DNA of 64,000 nt from JAIBDK01 sp965261915 (GTDB lineage Bacteria > Pseudomonadota > Gammaproteobacteria > Arenicellales > Poriferihabitantaceae). Both the position numbers and the translations under genes were made by a program. Below, piece after piece: positions 27,065 through 34,829 of the stretch (its first letter is position 1; each line of letters opens with the position of its first letter). Under the pieces are notes generated by a model. The model searched no databases, was not told where the DNA came from, and saw nothing but the letters and a program-made list of their open reading frames with translations. The DNA lies in NCBI GenBank assembly GCA_965261915.1, contig CBDHDW010000004.1, forward strand, positions 1 through 64,000, written 5' to 3'.

Positions 27065-28310
27065 AGGGCAATCGCATGAGTTTTATCCATCTATTATCTG
27101 GAAAAGAAAAACCTCGTCCCAAGCGGCCAAGTGTCGTTTTAGCCTGAGGCTTTGATTTCCTTTTACGGAGCGCAGCATGTTGCTGGCGGCGTGCTTGATC
27201 GTTGTAAAATTAGCAGGTGCGTTTCCTTTACGGATACGACACTCATCATCACGAAACACCATATCCATGACCCAGTGCAGCCCGTTTTCAATACCCCAGT
27301 GATCGCGGATAGCTTTTGCGTGGGTTTCGGCGTCACAGGTCATGGATGAGATGTAAAAGCGTGTCTCTGAACGGGTCTTATCTTGAAGTGTTGCGCTGTA
27401 TTGGACCATCACGATGCTTTCCAATCCTGGCCAATTGTGCCGCGCCTTCAACCACTCAATATCCGAGCAAACAGTGACTTTTCTTATCTCAATACGGCCA
27501 TGAGATTTTTCTACGGTTTCATGGTAAGTTACTGTTGTGTTTGCAAAATATACAGCGTCCTGTTCTTTCATAAACAATTCTGTGTCTTTGCGAAGGGCCC
27601 CTTGATTACCCTTTAAAGCCAAAACATAATCCGCTTGTTTGGTGATGATTTTATCGGCAATATCACGCTGACATCCCATAGCATCTATAGTGACAATGGC
27701 CCCCTTGAGCGTCAGGAGGTCTAACAGTTCTGGTATGGCCGTGATCTCGTTGGATTTGCCGTCCACCTGCCGTTGGGCAAGCGTCAGGTTCAACTCTGAA
27801 CTCCATGCCGAGATCATGTGAATTGCAGCCTTGCTGCCAGCCTTATCCAAGCTGCGACGTGAGGTTTTACCATCTATCGCCACGACCCCGCTAAGGGTGC
27901 TGCTTAAGGAAGCGACCCAATCCATAAAGCAGGCCTGAAAATGATTGGCATCCAGTGCGGCATAGATGTTTCCCAGTTGATCATGTGAGGGTGTTCCGCC
28001 CGAAAATGGCAAGAATTTCCGTAAAAAAGCCAGTTTCTTTGTCCCAAACGCAGAAATAGCGACCCAGTCATTCGCCCCGGACAACACGGCACATAACGTC
28101 AAAAGCAAAATCTCGGCCAAAGGGTAAAGCAGCTTTGTTTGTTGTCGTGGGTCAGATAAAGTTGAAAAATGCGTAAGAAAATCAAGGGAGTGGCTGTCGG
28201 GTGCGTCAGTATTTGACATGGAAGGTGACCTCATTAAAATCTGAAAGATCACTTATTGAATCAACCTTTACCTCATTTGTCGCCTGCTAATTTATTCATG
28301 CGATTGCCCT
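27065..28310 (-). mobile_element. ISAs1-family insertion sequence, copy 1 (intact)
   Basis: Terminal inverted repeats AGGGCAATCGCATGA (27065 onward, and reverse of 28310 backward) bound one transposase. The flanks carry the same GGGGGCGATAT (27054-27064 and 28312-28322), a 10-11-bp target duplication inside the Tn3 transposase. A nearly identical transposase occurs at 34906. Confidence 0.88.
27083..28219 (-). CDS. ISAs1-family transposase
   Basis: A 378-residue DDE transposase of the H-repeat/ISAs1 group. Catalytic positions: VVAIDGKTSRRS, IVTIDAMGCQRD and the Glu in HWGIENGLHWVMD, followed by the intact C-terminus (FRDDECRIRKGNAP). The ATG at 28219 has GAGG nine bases ahead; the open frame extends 11 codons further. 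Probably active. Confidence 0.9.
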   Translation of the reverse strand: MSNTDAPDSHSLDFLTHFSTLSDPRQQTKLLYPLAEILLLTLCAVLSGANDWVAISAFGTKKLAFLRKFLPFSGGTPSHDQLGNIYAALDANHFQACFMDWVASLSSTLSGVVAIDGKTSRRSLDKAGSKAAIHMISAWSSELNLTLAQRQVDGKSNEITAIPELLDLLTLKGAIVTIDAMGCQRDIADKIITKQADYVLALKGNQGALRKDTELFMKEQDAVYFANTTVTYHETVEKSHGRIEIRKVTVCSDIEWLKARHNWPGLESIVMVQYSATLQDKTRSETRFYISSMTCDAETHAKAIRDHWGIENGLHWVMDMVFRDDECRIRKGNAPANFTTIKHAASNMLRSVKGNQSLRLKRHLAAWDEVFLFQIIDG

Positions 28311-28400
28311 GGGGGGCGATATTTTGGGGGTAGGGATTGTAGGAAAATTGTTCTATGCTGGTCGTATCTGGTGGATTGCGCTAGGTTGGCGGCAAATAAG

Positions 28401-28479
28401 CAGGGCAATTGACTGAAGGGCTGAAAAACGTTACGAAGGGCAAAAAGTCGGTAAATCTGATACTGAATTCAACGAGTAA
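28401..28479 (+). repeat. 79-bp repeat, copy A
   Basis: Matches 40471-40549 almost base for base; a shorter piece is at 2728-2752. It begins CAGGGCAATTGACTGAAGGG, resembling the ISAs1 terminus (CAGGGCAATCGCATGA), so it may be a solo end of a related element. No coding capacity. Confidence 0.7.
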
Positions 28480-28569
28480 GCCTTCGGCAGTTACGTTTTC
28501 TTCCAATTTTCAAGCCAAAAACCATTCAATCGATTACCCTGGGCAAATAAGCGGATGAGAGATTTAAAA

Positions 28570-28947
28570 ATGCAGCCACAACAAAAAATATCAGACATGA
28601 GTCCATTTGACATGGTTGATCGTCTCGTAAGCGAAGGTGAGATAAAAGAAAGCGCGGCTAAGTTAATCGTGGATATGTTTTCTGGGAAATCGTCACCAGA
28701 GATAAAAGAGGTTATTGAGGTGATTCATAGCGAATTGACGCGGACTGATCTGGCAACAAAAGCGTATCTGAAAGCAGCTCTCGAACACTACGCGACAAAA
28801 GCCGATATGACTGAAATGAAAATCGACTTGATAGACCGCATCACCCAAAGCGAAGGCCGTTTGCGTAATTGGATTATTGGCTCCGTCGCAGTTTTTGCGG
28901 CACTGTCGAACCTATCAAAAATCTTATCCGCGTTAGGGCTAGGCTAA
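28570..28947 (+). CDS. small coiled-coil protein with C-terminal membrane helix
   Basis: A 125-residue protein. A helical N-terminal part (SPFDMVDRLVSEGEIKESAA), a coiled-coil stretch (YLKAALEHYATKADMTEMKI) and a hydrophobic helix at about 105-122 ending near the C-terminus give a tail-anchored layout like DUF1640-type proteins. The start is uncertain (ATG 28555 or 28570; GAGAG precedes the second). It is followed after about 74 bases by the two-gene membrane/TerB pair, with which it may form a cassette. Confidence 0.6.
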   Translation: MQPQQKISDMSPFDMVDRLVSEGEIKESAAKLIVDMFSGKSSPEIKEVIEVIHSELTRTDLATKAYLKAALEHYATKADMTEMKIDLIDRITQSEGRLRNWIIGSVAVFAALSNLSKILSALGLG

Positions 28948-28961
28948 ATCTTGGCAACAGA

Positions 28962-28997
28962 TTATTGACACAAGTTAGCTTATTGACACAAGTTAGC
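28962..28997 (+). repeat. 18-bp perfect tandem duplication carrying TTGACA
   Basis: The unit TTATTGACACAAGTTAGC is at 28962-28979 and 28980-28997. Each copy contains TTGACA, identical to a sigma-70 -35 element. It lies 25 bases before the next start codon, so a duplicated promoter element or operator is possible. Confidence 0.6.
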
Positions 28998-29021
28998 CTC
29001 AACGCATCCAAAGGAGTTCCC

Positions 29022-29501
29022 ATGACAGAAGCCGATTTCGCAGAACCTAAATCTTTCAAAGAAGCTCTTGAACTGGTTCAAAATTCACCAACTTTGCGCA
29101 AAATCAAGACACACATCGATAACACTGACTTATCCGCTGACATGAAGGCAATGCTTTATGATATAGCAAAGGTCACTGTTAAGATCGGCGAAACGGTGGT
29201 TGCAGTGGGTCGTAGAATTTTTCAAATTGCCACATCTTTGATAAGCAAGTTCCCCAACTTGACCTTCGGCACTCTTGTTAGTCTCGCCGTGGCAACGGTC
29301 ATCGGTGGGACTCTGGGCGCAATCACAATAGCTGGCGTGGCACCGTTTGCTGGTCTGGCAGCATTGCTCTCAAAGCTTGTTGTTCTGCTTGGAGTGGGCA
29401 AAGGCTTTATCGACGATTTGCGTAACAATGCAGCGAAGGCCGAGATGGATCGCGTCGCGGCACAATTTGATGTCCTTGGGATGGGTTTTGTAAAATCATG
29501 A
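29022..29501 (+). CDS. membrane protein of unknown function, TerB-cassette partner
   Basis: A 159-residue protein. The N-terminal 65 residues are soluble and helical (KSFKEALELVQNSPTLRKIK); two hydrophobic Gly/Ala-rich helices follow at about 85-125; a charged tail (FIDDLRNNAAKAEMDRVAAQ) ends it. AAGGAG five bases before the ATG fixes the start. Its stop overlaps the next ATG (ATGA), so it is translated with the TerB-like protein. Family not recognised. Confidence 0.7.
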   Translation: MTEADFAEPKSFKEALELVQNSPTLRKIKTHIDNTDLSADMKAMLYDIAKVTVKIGETVVAVGRRIFQIATSLISKFPNLTFGTLVSLAVATVIGGTLGAITIAGVAPFAGLAALLSKLVVLLGVGKGFIDDLRNNAAKAEMDRVAAQFDVLGMGFVKS

Positions 29502-30394
29502 CCACCGAACAAGAACAAAGGGCCATTAACGGGTTCAAAGACGTTGAAAGCGTAGTATCCAATTCCGAAAAATTTAAGATCAAACTTGGCATTGGGCGAG
29601 ACGCATACACGTCGCTAAAAGCAAGCAAAACTGTAGTACAGTTGTGGGACTTAGCTGGCGTGGCAGGCACTGGCGCAAAGGTTGCCTCGTCCGGATTTGT
29701 GGCTTCAAAGTTTTTTGAAACAACAACAACCCTATGGATATTTGGAACTACAGCCGCTGTAACCCCGATTGGCTGGGTCATAGCCGCTGCCCTCCTATCT
29801 GGTGGGGCATATTGCGGGGTTACCCATCTTTGTAAGTCATATGCAGGAAGTCGCGTCGACGAAATCCCCAAATTCCTCAATACAGGCATCGATGTTCTTG
29901 CTGTTTCATTATTTGATCTTATGGGGAGCCTTGCCCTGAAAGTCGCCGCTATTGATGGAAGCATTGATCCAACAGAGAGGTCTGCAATCAAAGATTATTT
30001 TGCCAAAGAATGGGGTTATGACCATAGCTACCTAGATCACGCGATGTCACTGCTCGAAGACAACATTGAACGAACGCGCCTAGCGGACATGGCGTCCGAA
30101 CTCTCACTCTTTGTAATAAACAACCCTGACTGTAATTTTGACGCCATGCAAACTGAAATCAAGAATCTGCTCATTAAAATCGCAGAGGCAGATGGTTCCG
30201 TTGATGAAAGAGAAGAAATGGCGATTGAGCGCATACACAGGTCACTTGCTGAACACGGCTCGATGCTCACTTCTACGGGCAAGATGGTATCTGGAACAGC
30301 TAAGAGTATAGGTGATCTTGCTTCGGGTACTGGCTCGAGTATTAAATCGACGCTAGCTGGCGTGGCCAGAAAGCTTTGGACAAAAAAATCTTAA
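29498..30394 (+). CDS. TerB-like domain protein with membrane hairpin
   Basis: A 298-residue protein. One or two membrane segments at about 78-112 (TTLWIFGTTAAVTPIGWVIA) are followed by a TerB/DjlA-like acidic helical domain at about 140-255 (KVAAIDGSIDPTERSAIKDY; AEADGSVDEREEMAIERIHR), whose paired DGSxDxxE loops are candidate metal-binding sites. A Ser/Gly-rich tail ends in a basic helix. TerB domains occur in tellurite resistance and membrane-stress or phage-response complexes. The partner is the preceding membrane protein. The precise role is unknown. Confidence 0.72.
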   Translation: MTTEQEQRAINGFKDVESVVSNSEKFKIKLGIGRDAYTSLKASKTVVQLWDLAGVAGTGAKVASSGFVASKFFETTTTLWIFGTTAAVTPIGWVIAAALLSGGAYCGVTHLCKSYAGSRVDEIPKFLNTGIDVLAVSLFDLMGSLALKVAAIDGSIDPTERSAIKDYFAKEWGYDHSYLDHAMSLLEDNIERTRLADMASELSLFVINNPDCNFDAMQTEIKNLLIKIAEADGSVDEREEMAIERIHRSLAEHGSMLTSTGKMVSGTAKSIGDLASGTGSSIKSTLAGVARKLWTKKS

Positions 30395-30450
30395 CCAACA
30401 GGGCAGCGTCTACATCCGCCTTGACCGCATCGAGCGCAGGCTTGAACTCC

Positions 30451-30648
30451 ATGACTAGCGATATTGTAAAACGCACCCCGGTGCAAAAATGGTGGTGCAG
30501 CCTGACCAACAAAAAACGCAGGTGGCACAGCAGCCAGCCCTACGCTTTTACACAGAAAGACGGGCTTAAAATTGCCCTTTCCGAACGTGAAATTGCAACG
30601 GCTGCCTATGCTGAAATCAAGCGCGGAAAGCCGCCAGCCAAAGCCTAA
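30451..30648 (+). CDS. possible small protein, 65 aa
   Basis: A short basic, Trp-rich reading frame (MTSDIVKRTPVQKWWCSLTN) with no ribosome site that convinces me. It follows the TerB gene closely. It could be the C-terminal remains of another gene. Low support. Confidence 0.3.
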   Translation: MTSDIVKRTPVQKWWCSLTNKKRRWHSSQPYAFTQKDGLKIALSEREIATAAYAEIKRGKPPAKA

Positions 30649-30977
30649 ACCATACCCGCCAGTTTGAAACATTTTGCCAAGGCGTGAGCCTGTAATTCCA
30701 ATTCAGAATTGACCGCCAAAAACGGCCCCGAAAAGCGGCGTTTTTGGCGCGTGAAAAACTTTGAAAAGTTGCGCCGTGCCCACGCCCTTTTAAGCTATGT
30801 AAACTAGGGGTTTTGCGCAATTTACAGGCCACAAAAGAAAGTGGAACACGTTCTTTTGTATAAACGCGCCTTTATTATTTTTGGCAAAATATAACGACGG
30901 ATGATCTGAACGGGGCCGCCGCCAGATCAAAAATCAACAGCGCGAAAACAGCCTTTCGGATGAGTGGGGTACGACAC
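30649..30977. other. gene-free stretch with a strong hairpin
   Basis: No gene seen. GCCAAAAACG (30715-30724) pairs perfectly with CGTTTTTGGC (30739-30748), a 10-bp stem with a 14-base loop, possibly a terminator or single-strand recognition structure. The stretch ends at the ISAs1 terminus at 30978. Confidence 0.5.
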
Positions 30978-31001
30978 CAGGGCAATCGCATGAATAAATT
31001 A
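30978..31001 (+). mobile_element. ISAs1 copy 2, left end cut by the IS1595 insertion
   Basis: CAGGGCAATCGCATGA followed by ATAAATTA is the ISAs1 left terminus, identical to the corresponding end of copy 1. The element resumes at 34830 after the inserted IS1595-type transposon; ATAAATTA is repeated there. Confidence 0.88.
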
Positions 31002-31035
31002 GGGAACTATCCGTTTAACTTTCTAGGAGTGCACC

Positions 31036-31179
31036 ATGCCGAGACCAACTAAAGACACACAACTCGAAGGACTTGATAAACTGCGACAGATCGCAGAGCG
31101 CGATCCCATGAAGGCGTTGAAAGATTTTGTTGGGCAGGTGGTCAATCCACCAGCAGAAAAGGGAGAGAAAAATGCGTGA
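31036..31179 (+). CDS. small hypothetical protein, 47 aa, inside the IS1595-type transposon
   Basis: AGGAG six bases before an ATG opens a 47-codon basic/acidic helical frame (MPRPTKDTQLEGLDKLRQIA). It lies between the left terminal repeat (31002) and the zinc-ribbon stop, on the opposite strand to the other transposon genes. No family recognised. The good ribosome site is the main support. Confidence 0.4.
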   Translation: MPRPTKDTQLEGLDKLRQIAERDPMKALKDFVGQVVNPPAEKGEKNA

Positions 31180-31441
31180 TTTGGTTACCTTGGCTATAGA
31201 AGTGGATGGGTTATCGGGGCTTCCAAGGGAAGCTTTTTCCGAAGTGTTTCCTCATAAGCTCGTCAATCATGGACTTACCCTTGTCTACCATCGCCTTCTT
31301 GACGACAGCGAATGTTCCAAATTCGTAACCGCACCCTGTACAAGAAATGATGTCGTCCTCATTGGGCGGATTGCTCCTGCTAATAGTGACAGGCGTGTCA
31401 CATGATGAGCATTTAAACGTAATTATACCAACGAGCGTGGC

Positions 31442-31996
31442 CTACAACCTATGCGCCCAATCTCGCATACCGATTGATCGAATGCGCGAAGGTTGGTTCA
31501 TGAGCTTGTTCCAAGCCTCACAGCAATGGGTGACAATGTCGTCGTAGTCTTTGAATACACGGTTGGAGAGCCAGTTATCGCGCATGAATTGCCAAATATT
31601 TTCATGGGGGTTCAGTTCCGGGGATCGGGGCGGCAGCGGCAGGAGGGTGATGTTCTCGGGAACGTCGAGATTGGGCGTTGTATGCCACCCGGCCTGATCG
31701 ACGAGAATTACAGCGTGGGCACCGGGGCCGACTTCACCACTGATGATGGCGAGATGGGCGTCCATTGCATGTGTGTCGCAGTACGGCATGACGAGTCCGG
31801 CACCCTTGCCTTTTGCTGGACAGATCGCGCCAAAAATATAGGCCCATTGGGTTCGCTGATCGTGCGGCGCACTGGGTCGGGTTCCACGTTTGGCCCACCG
31901 TCGCGTGATCTTGTTTTTTTGACCTATCCTGGCTTCGTCCTGCCACCAGAGCTCGATTTCTACGCCTGGGGCCAGACCGGCCCTGATCTTTTCCAC
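31442..31996 (-). CDS. IS630 transposase, OrfB (catalytic half)
   Basis: 184 codons with the DDE triad in order: WWQDEARIGQKN, ILVDQAGWHTT and PPRSPELNPHENIWQF. It overlaps OrfA in the -1 frame across a run of seven A (minus strand), so the full transposase is probably made as an OrfAB fusion by slippage, as known for this family. Confidence 0.9.
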   Translation of the reverse strand: MEKIRAGLAPGVEIELWWQDEARIGQKNKITRRWAKRGTRPSAPHDQRTQWAYIFGAICPAKGKGAGLVMPYCDTHAMDAHLAIISGEVGPGAHAVILVDQAGWHTTPNLDVPENITLLPLPPRSPELNPHENIWQFMRDNWLSNRVFKDYDDIVTHCCEAWNKLMNQPSRIRSIGMRDWAHRL

Positions 31997-32514
31997 CTCG
32001 GCGGGAAAGTTTTTTTAAACGCAACAATCGCGTCCCCGTCCTGCGCGTAGTGGCGCGGACGGGCGGAGAGCTTCCGGTAACCCATCTCGCGCAGAACCCG
32101 CCCCACCGTGCCCTCGGCGATTGAAACGCCAAACTCTTCGCAGAGCCAGCGCGCCAGATCGCAGCGCCGCCACCGCACCACGCCGTGGATCGCGGGGGTT
32201 GGGCCGCGCTCCACCATCTCCGCAAGCGCCCGGCGGTGTTCTGCTGTCAGCTTTGGTTTTGGCCCGACAGACCGGCGCGTGATCAACCCGTCTGCTCCGT
32301 CCACGTTGAACCGCATCACCCAGTCACGAATAATCTGTAGTGTCACGTCGCCGATCCGCGCCGCTGCGGTCCGCCGACCGCCGTCATAAATTGACGCCAG
32401 TGCCAGAAGGCGGCGCGTCTGATCGCTGTCACGGCTCGACCGCGCCAGTCTGCGAAGTCTGTCGCCGTCAAAGTCATCTCGAAGTGGTATCGCTGCACCC
32501 ATAATATCCCCCAT
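31960..32514 (-). CDS. IS630 transposase, OrfA (DNA-binding half)
   Basis: 184 codons starting MGDIMGAAIPLRDDF, with two helix-turn-helix regions (SIYDGGRRTAAARIGDVTL; KLTAEHRRALAEMVERG). The last codons overlap OrfB around TTTAAAAAAAC, the presumed slip site. Confidence 0.9.
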   Translation of the reverse strand: MGDIMGAAIPLRDDFDGDRLRRLARSSRDSDQTRRLLALASIYDGGRRTAAARIGDVTLQIIRDWVMRFNVDGADGLITRRSVGPKPKLTAEHRRALAEMVERGPTPAIHGVVRWRRCDLARWLCEEFGVSIAEGTVGRVLREMGYRKLSARPRHYAQDGDAIVAFKKTFPPRWKRSGPVWPQA

Positions 32515-32608
32515 GTTTGTCGGGACATTGATTCACATATTCCGCGCCAAGGGAACCCTGAAAATGAGTCAGATACTATGTTCATTGGTATTAGATCATT
32601 TTCTTCTG

Positions 32609-33847
32609 TCATGATCTCAATCCCTGTTCTGTCAATCGTACAATAAACTCCTCTTGTGACTTCGCACCCTTGGTTGAATTGCAAGCACCACATAGCAGTT
32701 GCAGATTATCCATGTGGTCACTGCCCCCTTTGGATTGCGCGACAATATGGTCAACTGTCATATTGCGAAACGGAAACATCACCTGACAGCCGCCGCATAC
32801 GCCTTCCTGACGGCCATAGAGCATATGCTTGTGGGTGCGGTAGCTGGGCAGGTCGCCCAAGTCGCTTCGCTTGGGTACGTCCTCCCTGTGGTGAATATCG
32901 AAGAACAACCCCATGTCTTTCTGCAAGCGCGAATTAACCAGCTTGGCGGCGAGTGGTGACAGGTCAATGCCCACCCAGTTCCGTTGAAGCTGTTCAGCCG
33001 CCACGCAAGCCGTGGCACAGCCACAGAACGGGTCAAGGATGGTGTCGCCTTCATTGGAACTGGCTTTGATGATGCGGTTTAGTAGGGCGAGCGGCTTTTG
33101 TGTCGGATAGCCAAGGCGTTCTTTTTCGCTTCTGTTTAATTGGTGAATGTCTACCCACCAATCGGGGCATAAAGCTCCAGCATCAACACTGTATTTGTAT
33201 ACTTTTCCAGTTTTTCGATCCTTCTTAATTTGCCATATCCGCCCTTCTGAATCTGTTTCCGTCTTCATGTGTGTTTTTTTCCGTTTTAATCGAACGGCGT
33301 CAGCACAGAATAAAAAGTTGTCTGTCCGAGCATAGAATAAAATAACATCGTGTTTTCGTGAAAACTGTTTCTTGCTACGACCGCCAATTTCATAGCACCA
33401 CACAATTTCATTTTGAAAAACTGAACTACCAAACACCGCGTCCATAAGCATCTTGAGATAGTGGCTGGCAGTGGGATCGCAGTGCAGATATATCGACCCT
33501 GTATCTTTCAGTAACCGCCGCATTTCGATAAGCCGCACGGCCATCATAATCAGATACGACTTCATGCCCTTGCCGTGGGAATAGCCAGCCGCGTCAATAA
33601 TGGCGTAAAGGGTAGGTTGCCTATCGGCTATCTCGCCGTGCCAAGCTTCGTCTACGTCGCTCAAGTGCCAAGTATCCTTAAAGGCCGCACCCGCCGCCTC
33701 TGACCCAATGGGTGCGCTGTAGTTGCGGTTGGAGTTGAACGGCGGGTCAAGGTAAATCAGATCAACGGATTTAGAGTTCATGCCGCGCATGATTGGCAGG
33801 TTGTCACCCGTCCACAGGGAGCGGTTAAGCCAGTTGATATCGACCAT
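32609..33847 (-). CDS. DNA methyltransferase fused to an HNH endonuclease domain
   Basis: A 412-residue fusion. Residues 1-310 are a beta-class N6-adenine/N4-cytosine methyltransferase: catalytic LDPPF (D34-F37) precedes the SAM motif DPFCG (D272-G276). Residues 345-395 form an HNH domain with Cys351, Cys354, DHI at 366-368, Cys386 and Cys389-Asn390. The ATG overlaps the transposase stop by one base (TAATG), so it is a cotranscribed passenger of the IS1595-type transposon. Activity on hemimethylated DNA, self-protection or target choice are possible roles; none is shown. Confidence 0.88.
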   Translation of the reverse strand: MVDINWLNRSLWTGDNLPIMRGMNSKSVDLIYLDPPFNSNRNYSAPIGSEAAGAAFKDTWHLSDVDEAWHGEIADRQPTLYAIIDAAGYSHGKGMKSYLIMMAVRLIEMRRLLKDTGSIYLHCDPTASHYLKMLMDAVFGSSVFQNEIVWCYEIGGRSKKQFSRKHDVILFYARTDNFLFCADAVRLKRKKTHMKTETDSEGRIWQIKKDRKTGKVYKYSVDAGALCPDWWVDIHQLNRSEKERLGYPTQKPLALLNRIIKASSNEGDTILDPFCGCATACVAAEQLQRNWVGIDLSPLAAKLVNSRLQKDMGLFFDIHHREDVPKRSDLGDLPSYRTHKHMLYGRQEGVCGGCQVMFPFRNMTVDHIVAQSKGGSDHMDNLQLLCGACNSTKGAKSQEEFIVRLTEQGLRS

Positions 33848-34764
33848 TATGCGGTTAGGTCGCTATAGGTTAACCGCTTGCCAATCGCGCCACCGAACAA
33901 CGCTTCGATACGTTCCATAGTGTGGTTATCGCACGAACCTTCATTTAGACGGAATGAAAACTCATCGACATAGCGTTGGCAATGCTTGACGCTCCAGTTG
34001 TGATATACGCCGTTGTAACCACGCTTGAGCAACGCCCAGACGCTTTCAATGCCGTTCGTATGTGCCATGCCATTGACGTATTCCTTGGCACTGTGCTTGA
34101 CCGTGCCGTGCTTGTAGAAAAGCCCGCCCAGTTTATCGTAGCCTTTATGCTCATCGGTGTAGACAGTTGATCCGACTTTAACAGTGTCGTGGATAAAGCC
34201 TTGAAGCGTTGAGCCGTCCGTGTTGCTGATAACCATGGCTTTAACAGTGCCGCCGCGTTGCTTTGCGCCGATCACCGCTTGTTTACCCACTGGGCCGCGA
34301 CCAGCCCTTAGCTTTTTATGAGAATGTTTGTTCTTTTCTTTGCCGCCGATATAGGTTTCATCAACCTCTACAATGCCCGACAGTGGTCCGCCCGTATCAT
34401 TACAAGCTTCGCGCAATCTTTGAAGCATGAACCAAGCTGAACTTTGAGTTATACCCAACTCTTTGGAAAGTTGTAGAGATGAAATTCCCTTGCGGGCCGT
34501 AACAAGAAGATACATTCCGTAAATCCATTTGTGCAGTGGGATGTGAGAGCGTTCCATGACTGTCTTGGTGCGGACGGTAAAGACTTCCATGCAAACATTA
34601 CAACGATAATAGCCGCCTTTACGTGTGCCTATGCGGTCGCACTCTTGGCAATGCGGGCAGATCACACCATTAGACCAACGCTGTTGTTCCATGAATAAAC
34701 GTGCGCTTTTCTGGTCGGGGAAGCGGTGGAAGAGTTGTAAAAGGCTGATCGTTGATTTTGACAT
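33847..34764 (-). CDS. IS1595-family transposase
   Basis: A 305-residue protein with an N-terminal zinc ribbon (CPHCQECDRIG, YRCNVC) and an IS1/ISXO2-like catalytic domain: VDETYIGGKEKN, YTDEHKGYDKLG and TNGIESVWALLKRGYNG. The length and motifs are complete. The left-hand neighbour starts within its stop codon. It belongs to the 31002-34829 transposon. Confidence 0.92.
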   Translation of the reverse strand: MSKSTISLLQLFHRFPDQKSARLFMEQQRWSNGVICPHCQECDRIGTRKGGYYRCNVCMEVFTVRTKTVMERSHIPLHKWIYGMYLLVTARKGISSLQLSKELGITQSSAWFMLQRLREACNDTGGPLSGIVEVDETYIGGKEKNKHSHKKLRAGRGPVGKQAVIGAKQRGGTVKAMVISNTDGSTLQGFIHDTVKVGSTVYTDEHKGYDKLGGLFYKHGTVKHSAKEYVNGMAHTNGIESVWALLKRGYNGVYHNWSVKHCQRYVDEFSFRLNEGSCDNHTMERIEALFGGAIGKRLTYSDLTA

Positions 34765-34829
34765 TGGTTACTCCTGTTGATAACATCAGTATAACAAGGG
34801 AGCATTAGAAAGTAAACTATATAATTCCC

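Larger units (their letters stand above)
31426..32591 (-). mobile_element. IS630-family element, copy 1
   Basis: 1166 bp, bounded by TACCAACGAG (31426) and the reverse of ...CATTGGTAT (32591), with TA at 31424-31425 and 32592-32593 as the IS630 target duplication. The encoded proteins are identical to those of copy 2 at 60634-61799, which lies in opposite orientation. Confidence 0.92.
31211..32612 (-). pseudogene. small zinc-ribbon protein gene split by IS630
   Basis: The start ATG at 32612 overlaps the methyltransferase stop (ATGA) and reads MTEENDL before the IS630 at the TA 32592-32593. Beyond the IS, from the second TA copy at 31424-31425, it continues ITFKCSSCDTPVTISRSNPP, then ISCTGCGYEFGTF, and stops at 31211-31213. 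Removing the IS and one TA restores a single 77-codon frame with two CxxC knuckles. The protein resembles small ECs_2282-type zinc-binding proteins of phages and islands. It is inactivated here. Confidence 0.8.
31002..34829 (-). mobile_element. IS1595-family transposon with methyltransferase-HNH and zinc-ribbon passengers
   Basis: The ends GGGAACTATCC... (31002) and GGGAATTATAT... (reverse of 34829) match at 18 of 24 positions. Both flanks carry ATAAATTA (30994-31001 and 34830-34837), a perfect 8-bp target duplication as expected for IS1595. Inside, on one strand, are the transposase, a DNA methyltransferase-HNH protein and a zinc-ribbon gene, coupled by 1- and 4-base overlaps; an IS630 (31426-32591) interrupts the last. 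IS1595 elements are known to carry passenger genes, including methyltransferases. Length without the IS630 is about 2.66 kb. Confidence 0.85.

Noticed and set aside
31172..31405. 77-codon plus-strand frame (MRDLVTLAIEVD) with a GGGAG-type site
   Set aside because: It is antisense to the zinc-ribbon gene whose CxxC motifs and restored frame are far better support.
31493..32050. 185-codon plus-strand frame over the IS630 transposase
   Set aside because: Antisense to OrfB; occurs identically in copy 2 only because the IS is identical.
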